Below, one piece after another: positions 57,679 to 64,000 of a stretch of 64,000 nt of DNA. The stretch is taken from the NCBI GenBank assembly GCA_900120415.1, contig FQLW01000005.1, positions 434,001-498,000 of the forward strand, given 5' to 3'. How positions within the stretch are numbered: the first letter of the stretch is position 1; each line of letters begins with the position of its first letter. The notes beneath the pieces were generated by a model. It was not told where the DNA came from and did no database searches. It worked only from the letters and a program-made list of their open reading frames with translations. Made by a program: the position numbers and the translations under genes. Source of the DNA: Urmitella timonensis. GTDB lineage: Bacteria > Actinomycetota > Actinomycetes > Actinomycetales > Actinomycetaceae.

Positions 57679-58992
57679 ATGATGCGCGCTAGGTATGCCT
57701 CAAAGTCACAAAAATCTGGGTATAAGGTTTCTTGGAAGATTCTTCTCGGGGCTTTAGGTATTTCTTGTCTCCTGGCATTGATTGCGGTTGGAGGGGCGAT
57801 TGGTTATTCAATGTATCAGGCGGGAAAAGTCAATCAGCCTAAAGCTAGTGTGGCTCCCCCCAGTCCAATTACCCCTAAAACTACCTCTACCCCTCCTCCT
57901 AAAAAGGAGGTTCAGATAACTTTAGCGGCTACCGGAGATGTATTACCACATGACGCAATAGTAAAAGAAAGTTGGCGTCACGGATTAGGCTCTCATTTTA
58001 AGCCAATGGTAGAAAAAATACGTCCTTGGATAGTAGGGGCGGATATAGCTTTTTTCCACCAAGAAGTTCCTTTTGGAAAGTCCGATAAAGATTCTAAGGG
58101 CTACCCCGTATTTAAAGCTCCTATTGGTTGGGCGGCCGATACCAAAGCCCTGGGATATGACGGTTGTTCTACCTCCTCCAATCACACAATTGATCAGGGG
58201 ACTAAGGGAATCAAGCACACTAACGAAACTTTGCGAGCGCAAGGTCTGGGAGTTACTGGCTCAGCCTCCAGCGCAGACGAAAAACGCTATCAAATGTATG
58301 AGGTGAATAAAGAGGGACGTTCCTTCAAATTAGCTCATATTTCCACTGCTTACGGGCTTAATCAGGGAAGGGTAGCAGAGGTAATCAAGAATCCCTGGTG
58401 GGTTAATCTTAGTTCTGACGGTCAAATTATTGTAGATATTGCCCGTCAAGCCCGCGCCGATGGTGCCGATTTCGTAGTTGCCTCGGTGCATTCCGGCATC
58501 GAGTACAACTCCTCTCCCTCCGCAGAGCAAGACCGGATAGCTCATAACTTGGCTCGCTCCGGTGAGGTCGATTTATATATTGGGCATCATGCCCATGTTC
58601 CCCAGCCAATCCGTAAACTACCTGGTGGTGTAGATAATCAAGGCATGTGGGTATATTACGGCATTGGTAATCTGCTTTCTGCCATGACTCCCACCAGAAA
58701 TGGGATAGGCAGTCAAGTCGGGCAAATTGCTTTCCCTACAATTACTGTTCCTGCCGAAGGTCGTCCCTATGTTTCCAACGCCGGGTGGATTCCTCTGGTA
58801 CTTGATAGATCCACCTTCCAGGTATTACCGGGTTATCTGTATGAAAATGGTAGTAAGACCGGAACTCGGTTATCACCGGCAACTGCTGCAAAATATCTAG
58901 CTCATGTGCGCAAAGTTACGGAGACGCAAGGAACTGAACTAAAAGATGCGCCCCCTGCGGATTCAACTACCACTATTACCCTCATCAACTAG
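57679..58992 (+). CDS. CapA-family (poly-gamma-glutamate synthesis-type) protein
   Basis: This 437-residue membrane-anchored protein has a basic start, a membrane helix near 20-48 (ILLGALGISCLLALIAVGGAIGYS), a Pro/Thr-rich linker, and a CapA metallophosphatase-like domain. Its motifs are LAATGDVLPHDAI near 77, GADIAFFHQEVPFGKS near 117, TSSNHTIDQGTKGIKHT near 163, VASVHSGIEYN and IGHHAHVPQPI near 300. In Bacillus CapA works with CapBC in poly-gamma-glutamate capsule synthesis, but no capBC is here, so the name only marks the fold. ATG 57679 or 57682 is the start, without a clear ribosome binding site. Confidence 0.87.
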   Translation: MMRARYASKSQKSGYKVSWKILLGALGISCLLALIAVGGAIGYSMYQAGKVNQPKASVAPPSPITPKTTSTPPPKKEVQITLAATGDVLPHDAIVKESWRHGLGSHFKPMVEKIRPWIVGADIAFFHQEVPFGKSDKDSKGYPVFKAPIGWAADTKALGYDGCSTSSNHTIDQGTKGIKHTNETLRAQGLGVTGSASSADEKRYQMYEVNKEGRSFKLAHISTAYGLNQGRVAEVIKNPWWVNLSSDGQIIVDIARQARADGADFVVASVHSGIEYNSSPSAEQDRIAHNLARSGEVDLYIGHHAHVPQPIRKLPGGVDNQGMWVYYGIGNLLSAMTPTRNGIGSQVGQIAFPTITVPAEGRPYVSNAGWIPLVLDRSTFQVLPGYLYENGSKTGTRLSPATAAKYLAHVRKVTETQGTELKDAPPADSTTTITLIN

Positions 58993-59244
58993 ATTATTGG
59001 TTGCTTTAGGTATCTTTATTTAACAGCTAATTAAGATTTCCGATTACTTAATCAGTGATTCTCCTGTTCAGCTAATCGCTATTTCAGTGGGGGATTGCGC
59101 CCTAATTATTCGTAGAGTATTGCTAAACAAGAAATCTTAGAAGCTAATGAGTAGATAAAACCTACCTATTATGAATCCGCAAGAATATATCAGGTCTCTT
59201 ATGGCATAATGATTGCGGTAGCACGATGATGTGTAGGGGAAATA
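58993..59244. other. 252-bp A+T-rich upstream region of the beta-galactosidase
   Basis: No gene was found. GGCATAAT at 59203-59210 is a good -10 candidate about 35 bp before the ATG, with only a weak -35. AGGGGA lies just before the start codon. No clear operator palindrome was seen. Confidence 0.45.
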
Positions 59245-62200
59245 ATGAACAAAAAATGCGAAAGTATTATTAAAGGTATCCTGGTGGTCACGATGGCTGG
59301 TAGTCTTGGTATTTTAGGGGTCTTACCTAAAGCTATTGCCGCTGGTAATACTGATTATTCACATTTGAACACTTCCGCCCAGATGGTATCTAGTGCACAG
59401 AGCGTTCCTTTGACCACTATTGATGGGAAAGCCAGATTCCAAAGCCTGAATAACGGATGGAAATTCAATCTTGGAGATATTTCCGGTGCTCAGGCTACCG
59501 CCTATAACGATGCAAAATGGCGAACTGTAGATATTCCTCATGACTACAGCATCGAACAACCTTTTTCTAAATCTATGGAAGGAGAAAGTGGATACCTGCC
59601 GGGAGGTGTCGGCTGGTATCGCAAGAGCCTCAATCTTCCTTCTGAACTAAAGAATAAACGGATAAAACTTAGCTTTGACGGCATCTATATGGATGCCACG
59701 ATTTATGTAAACGGAACTGAGCTAGCCAATCATCCCTATGGATATACGCCTTTTTCTATAGACATCACCGATAACGTAAAGTTTGGTGGAAATAACGTAA
59801 TCGCTGTTAAAGTGAACCACCAAACACCTTCTAGTCGCTGGTACTCAGGTTCTGGAATTTATCGCGACGTAGATTTAGTGATAACTGACCCGATTCATAT
59901 TGCTTCTAGCGGCGTAAAAATTACGCCCAAGAATATCGATACTTATACGGAAGCTGGGGTACTTAATCTCGATGTAAGCACGAAACTTATCAATGCGGCT
60001 ACTTCCCCAAAAACCATAACCTTAAGACATACAATTTCCCCTAAAAACGGGGGCAACAGTATCGGTACGGTAACAAGTACCCCTATAACAGTGGAAGCGG
60101 GACAATCTTTAACCGATTCAACTGCTCTTTCTGCTCAGTCTCCACAGCTGTGGACGATAGAAAAACCGGTGCAGTACCTGGTAAAAACGGAAGTGTTCGA
60201 GGGTAGTAAACTGCTAGATACCCTCGAAACTAATACTGGCTTCCGCCAACTGACTTTTGATCCAAATACCGGCTTTGCCCTAAATGGTAAGAAAATGAAA
60301 CTCAAAGGGGTTTCTATGCACCACGACCAAGGGGCGCTAGGAGCTAAAGCCTATCGAGATGCTATCGCGCGGCAGATAGATATCCTCAAGAAAATGGGAG
60401 CCAACACCATTCGGATTACCCATAATCCCGCTTCACGAGATTTGATTGATTTAGCGAATCAAAAAGGAATGCTTCTGATTGAAGAAATTTTCGATGGTTT
60501 GCATTGCGCGAAAAATGGTAACCAGATGGATTATGCCCGCTTTTTCAATCAGCTCGTACCAAAAGACAGCAAACTAGAAAACGTTACTGCTGGTAGCACC
60601 TGGGCACGTTTCGATTTAGAAACAACTATGCGCAGAGATATCAATGCCCCCAGTATCATCATGTGGTCACTGGGAAATGAAATCCAGGAGGGTACTACCT
60701 GCGGTATCGACAGTTTCTTGAGCCCGCAGACAAATCTAATTAAGTGGGCAGCGGAAATTGACAATACCCGCCCCCTTACCCGGGGTGATAATGCAATAAA
60801 GCACAATAACTCGGCTATTAACGTAATGAAATCTTTGGTATCTACCGCGAAAACATCTGGTACCACTGGCGCGGTCGGGGCTAACTATGCCAATGGCGGA
60901 CAGTACGATTCTATCCATAGGCAGATTCCGGGAGCTATGCTCTATGGTGCGGAAACCGCCTCATCAGTAAACAGTAGGGGAGTTTATTCCAGAACCACCG
61001 ATAACCGTCAAACCGCGGATAAACAGCTTACCTCATACGATAATTCTAAAGTGAACTGGGGAGCTACCGCCGCTCAAGCCTGGTTAGACGTGATTAAGCG
61101 AGATTTCGTAGCCGGAACTGCGGTCTGGACAGGATTCGATTACCTGGGCGAGCCTACCTTTTGGAATGGGACTTCACCCGGCCCCCAAGGACAATGGCCG
61201 TCTCCAAAGAATTCCTATTTCGGTATCATCGATACTGCTGGTTTTCCCAAGGATTCCTATTACCTGTATCAAAGTCAGTGGAATGACAAAGTTACCACTC
61301 TCCACGTTTTACCGGCCTGGAACCGGAGTGTCCTGCAAAATCAAGGAAATGGAAATCAAAAAGTTGTTGTTTACTCAGATGCCAGTGCAGTAGAGCTTTT
61401 CTTTACCGGTACAGACGGTAAAAAGAAATCTCTCGGTAAGAAAACTTTAGCGAAAAAAACTACTCCTGCAGGATATAAATATCAGCTTTATGAAGGCAGC
61501 GATAAAAGCTCCATTGAATCCGAAAACCTGTATCTTTCTTGGAACGTGCAATATGCAGACGGTACGTTGAGCGCAGTTGCCTATGATGAATCCGGAAATG
61601 TTATTACTAATACTCAAGGTCGCGACACAGTTAGCACCGCCGGGAAAGCTGCGAAACTTGACGTTAGCCTAAACAGAACTGAGCTAAGTGCGAATAACCA
61701 AGATTTGGCATACGTCGAGGTAACAGTCACAGATGATAACGGGACTCCCGTACCCGATGCCGCCCTAAAAGTAGATTTTAATGCTAGCGGAGCCTGCGAA
61801 ATGGTGGGCACAGATGCTGGCAAACAAGACGATCTCACCTCCTATCTATCGAGTAGTCGCAACACCTATAACGGCAAGGTTTTAGGAATTGTGAAATCTA
61901 AAAAGATAGCTGGACAGTGCACTATAACCGTTTCCGGGACTAACCTTCCCAAAGTTACGAAGACTGTTACGGTCACGCCCGCGCCTAACGCTTCCCAAGA
62001 CCGAGCAATTGATGCTTACTCGTATCCTCGAAACTACTACGTTCAGGTAGGAACCCAGCCGCGCTTGCCCGATAAAATCGATGCTATCTTTACCGATGGC
62101 AGCCAAGATGCGGTAGAAGTTACTTGGAATCAAGTACCCAAGGAACAGTATTCTAAGGCAGGATTTTTCACTGTCCTTGGAAAGACTAAGCACGGTCATC

Positions 62201-64000
62201 AGGTCAGCGCTAATGTCACGATGCTCAACCGCGTAGGTGCGGTTTTGAACTACTCAGCAACTACCCCGGTGGGGATAGTCCCCACTATTCCCGCTACCCG
62301 CCCGGCGGTCTTACCGGATGGCACTATTTTGGATGTACAGTTTGACGTTGCCTGGCAAAAACCAAACGAAAAAGTTTATTCCAAGGCAGGAACGGTAACT
62401 ATTGAAGGTAAAGCTAAGTTCCTAGATAAAGAACTTCCGGTCACCGCCACCATCAGGGTGCAAGAAGCAGTAGTGAAGATAGGAGATAGTGTCAGTGGAG
62501 CTGCTACTCTCTCCCAGGATATTCCTGCTGATAAACAGTCAGATACCCTCGATGCGATTAAAGACGGTAATACCGCAGTAGGCTCAAATACTCAGGGAGG
62601 GGCAAATCCAACTGCCTGGACAAACTATACTAATTCCCAAGCTGGTGATAACAGTGCAGCTATAGAATTCAAATATGCTACTCAGCAAACTTTTGGTGAG
62701 TTCAATGTTTATTTCTTTAGGGATTCTTATTCTGCCCGCTATCCCGATGGGGGAACCACCAAGTTTTATGTAAAAGAAGCCGCTGGTGACCAATGGAAAC
62801 CAGTGGAAACTACCGAAAGTATTGCCACTAGCGAGCATCCTGAAAACGTTAAAAAGTATTCCTATGCTTTGAAAAAGCCGGTAAATGCCACCTATGTAAA
62901 ACTTGAAGTAACTAATAAGTCTGAACAGCTTAGCGGTCGTAATCCCTGTACCGGGATTACCGAAGTGGAATTAAAAACCGCTTCCAACACTACCTCTACC
63001 TTCAGTACCGCTAAGCTAGCGTCACTGCAAGTAAATGGGGAAAACCTTTCGAAATCAGTGCTTAAGTCCTTTGAATATGCCACCCCAGCCGAGAAAATAA
63101 CGCAGATAAAGGCACTGGCGAAAGATAACGCGGCGATAACTGTACTTCCTGAATACGAGGGCGTAGCCCGGGTGATTATCGAATCGGAAGACCACAAAAC
63201 AATTAATACTTTCAAGATTTATCTAGGGAAGGAACAACCAGAACCGGCCGATGATGCTAGCAGAGACCTACCAGTTAATCAGCTAAACATTGAGGTCGGA
63301 AGCCAAGCTAAAACCGCAGGAAACAACTCCAAAGGTAGCGCCATAGATATCGATGCAAATACGCTCTGGCATACCCCTTGGGGGGCGGACAACCCGATTA
63401 ATGGCAATGCCGATAATTTTGCAAGCGCCGGTTGGGCAGTATTGATTCTAAAACAGCCCACCGACCTAGAGGCTCTGCGGTATCTTCCCCGCAAAGACGG
63501 AAACAACGGTACTATTACCGGTTACAAAGTTTACGTTAGTAACACGGACAATCCCCAGGGCTCTACCCGCCCTGACGGGGTGCGACTTCCCGCCGAGAAC
63601 CAATATACTTTAGTATCTCAAGGCTCGTGGGACGATAATTCCGACTGGAAGCTCGCGCAATTCGATAAAGTACATACCGCTAAATATGTGAAACTTGTTC
63701 CTACCTCCTCGGTAAGCGACACGAAACCAAATATGTTTGTAAGTGCAGCTGAACTGCGTTTGCGACAACCGAAACCACGGATTGACCTCAGTGATGACAC
63801 CCTAGGTTATAGCGTGAGCGTTAAGCCCACAGTTATTGAAGTCGATGCTGTAGATGCTGCTCATCCGGCTCGTCCTCAGACGGTCACGGTAAAAGACAAA
63901 CAGGGCAAACCCCTGATTGAGGGCGTAAATTACCGTTTAACCTACGTGGCTGATACTCAGGTAGGTACCGCGATGGTCACTGTAAGTGGCATCAATACTC
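59245..64000 (+). CDS. Secreted multidomain GH2 beta-galactosidase (partial, runs off the window)
   Basis: The frame is open from ATG 59245 (GTAGGGGAAATA upstream) to the window end, at least 1585 residues. A signal peptide with a hydrophobic core (ILVVTMAGSLGILGVL) ends near AIAA, residues 30-33. The glycoside hydrolase 2 part covers about 60-660: sugar-binding domain (GGVGWYRKSLNLP), MHHDQGALG, acid/base Glu479 in WSLGNEIQEG and nucleophile Glu570 in LYGAETASS. Ig-like domains follow near 805, 940 and 1018. Two discoidin-like (F5/8 C) domains lie near 1095-1230 and 1345-1510. Layout resembles pneumococcal BgaA and bifidobacterial wall-bound enzymes, so host-glycan or lactose use at the surface is likely. 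A C-terminal anchor would lie beyond this window. Confidence 0.92.
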   Translation, partial: MNKKCESIIKGILVVTMAGSLGILGVLPKAIAAGNTDYSHLNTSAQMVSSAQSVPLTTIDGKARFQSLNNGWKFNLGDISGAQATAYNDAKWRTVDIPHDYSIEQPFSKSMEGESGYLPGGVGWYRKSLNLPSELKNKRIKLSFDGIYMDATIYVNGTELANHPYGYTPFSIDITDNVKFGGNNVIAVKVNHQTPSSRWYSGSGIYRDVDLVITDPIHIASSGVKITPKNIDTYTEAGVLNLDVSTKLINAATSPKTITLRHTISPKNGGNSIGTVTSTPITVEAGQSLTDSTALSAQSPQLWTIEKPVQYLVKTEVFEGSKLLDTLETNTGFRQLTFDPNTGFALNGKKMKLKGVSMHHDQGALGAKAYRDAIARQIDILKKMGANTIRITHNPASRDLIDLANQKGMLLIEEIFDGLHCAKNGNQMDYARFFNQLVPKDSKLENVTAGSTWARFDLETTMRRDINAPSIIMWSLGNEIQEGTTCGIDSFLSPQTNLIKWAAEIDNTRPLTRGDNAIKHNNSAINVMKSLVSTAKTSGTTGAVGANYANGGQYDSIHRQIPGAMLYGAETASSVNSRGVYSRTTDNRQTADKQLTSYDNSKVNWGATAAQAWLDVIKRDFVAGTAVWTGFDYLGEPTFWNGTSPGPQGQWPSPKNSYFGIIDTAGFPKDSYYLYQSQWNDKVTTLHVLPAWNRSVLQNQGNGNQKVVVYSDASAVELFFTGTDGKKKSLGKKTLAKKTTPAGYKYQLYEGSDKSSIESENLYLSWNVQYADGTLSAVAYDESGNVITNTQGRDTVSTAGKAAKLDVSLNRTELSANNQDLAYVEVTVTDDNGTPVPDAALKVDFNASGACEMVGTDAGKQDDLTSYLSSSRNTYNGKVLGIVKSKKIAGQCTITVSGTNLPKVTKTVTVTPAPNASQDRAIDAYSYPRNYYVQVGTQPRLPDKIDAIFTDGSQDAVEVTWNQVPKEQYSKAGFFTVLGKTKHGHQVSANVTMLNRVGAVLNYSATTPVGIVPTIPATRPAVLPDGTILDVQFDVAWQKPNEKVYSKAGTVTIEGKAKFLDKELPVTATIRVQEAVVKIGDSVSGAATLSQDIPADKQSDTLDAIKDGNTAVGSNTQGGANPTAWTNYTNSQAGDNSAAIEFKYATQQTFGEFNVYFFRDSYSARYPDGGTTKFYVKEAAGDQWKPVETTESIATSEHPENVKKYSYALKKPVNATYVKLEVTNKSEQLSGRNPCTGITEVELKTASNTTSTFSTAKLASLQVNGENLSKSVLKSFEYATPAEKITQIKALAKDNAAITVLPEYEGVARVIIESEDHKTINTFKIYLGKEQPEPADDASRDLPVNQLNIEVGSQAKTAGNNSKGSAIDIDANTLWHTPWGADNPINGNADNFASAGWAVLILKQPTDLEALRYLPRKDGNNGTITGYKVYVSNTDNPQGSTRPDGVRLPAENQYTLVSQGSWDDNSDWKLAQFDKVHTAKYVKLVPTSSVSDTKPNMFVSAAELRLRQPKPRIDLSDDTLGYSVSVKPTVIEVDAVDAAHPARPQTVTVKDKQGKPLIEGVNYRLTYVADTQVGTAMVTVSGINT

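Noticed and set aside
57679-58992. Capsule locus suggested by the CapA-like gene
   Set aside because: No capB, capC or other capsule gene is adjacent; the CapA fold is widespread and not proof of capsule synthesis.

Overview
The window looks like chromosome from a low-to-middle G+C actinomycete, most likely a member of the Actinomycetaceae (a Varibaculum/Mobiluncus/Actinomyces-type organism; the genus is inferred, not shown). Evidence: a fused E2-E1 2-oxoglutarate decarboxylase (Kgd/OdhA), the sigR-rsrA thiol-redox sigma pair followed by the 24-residue actinobacterial ribosomal protein bL37, the rapZ-yvcK-whiA-gap-pgk-tpiA-secG block, a mycobacterial-type RpiB, many GTG/TTG starts and some apparently leaderless starts, and long hairpin terminators without U-tracts. 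No rRNA, tRNA, CRISPR array, insertion sequence or phage gene was seen.

Layout. 1-4.5 kb: the tail of a DtxR-like regulator, then sbcC and sbcD on the minus strand. 4.6-7.5 kb: the most unusual island. It has a NarL/LuxR-type response regulator, a sensor kinase whose first membrane segment is out of frame at a G5 run, a small peptide ORF, a tandem 20-bp palindromic operator, a broken hydrophobic Gly/Cys-rich peptide that resembles a bacteriocin precursor, and a 77-residue membrane protein that could be its immunity protein. 7.6-13.2 kb: aroD-hisN facing rsgA-aroA-DoxX, then sigR-rsrA-bL37. 13.2-19.6 kb: kgd and two tandem CNNM/CorC-type membrane proteins. 19.7-25.8 kb: envelope genes (zinc-ribbon membrane protein, M23 endopeptidase, glycerophosphodiesterase), rpiB, and an ABC/FtsX pair whose ATPase has lost all its catalytic motifs. 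25.9-28.6 kb: pta-ackA acetate pathway. 28.9-32.7 kb: guaA, a proline-rich membrane protein, a cupin and a thiamine-binding-like protein. 33.1-41.6 kb: a purine operon purL-purE-purC-purM-purD-purF with a single-chain PurL unlike the usual actinobacterial PurS/PurQ/PurL. 42.5-43.8 kb: an E. coli-like aspartate carbamoyltransferase preceded by a translated leader and attenuator that parallels E. coli pyrL. 44-48.7 kb: DUF1846 protein, Nif3-like protein, coiled-coil protein with a ruined zinc ribbon, and gdhA. 49-57.6 kb: uvrC-rapZ-yvcK-whiA and the lower glycolytic operon plus secG. 57.7-64 kb: a CapA-like protein and a very large secreted GH2 beta-galactosidase that runs off the window.

Most of the window is ordinary housekeeping. 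The parts that deserve attention are the two-component/peptide island at 4.6-7.5 kb, the catalytically dead ABC ATPase at 23.8 kb, the pyrL-like leader at 42.7 kb, the foreign-looking purine and pyrimidine enzymes, and a 14-bp inverted repeat shared by the purL and gap upstream regions.
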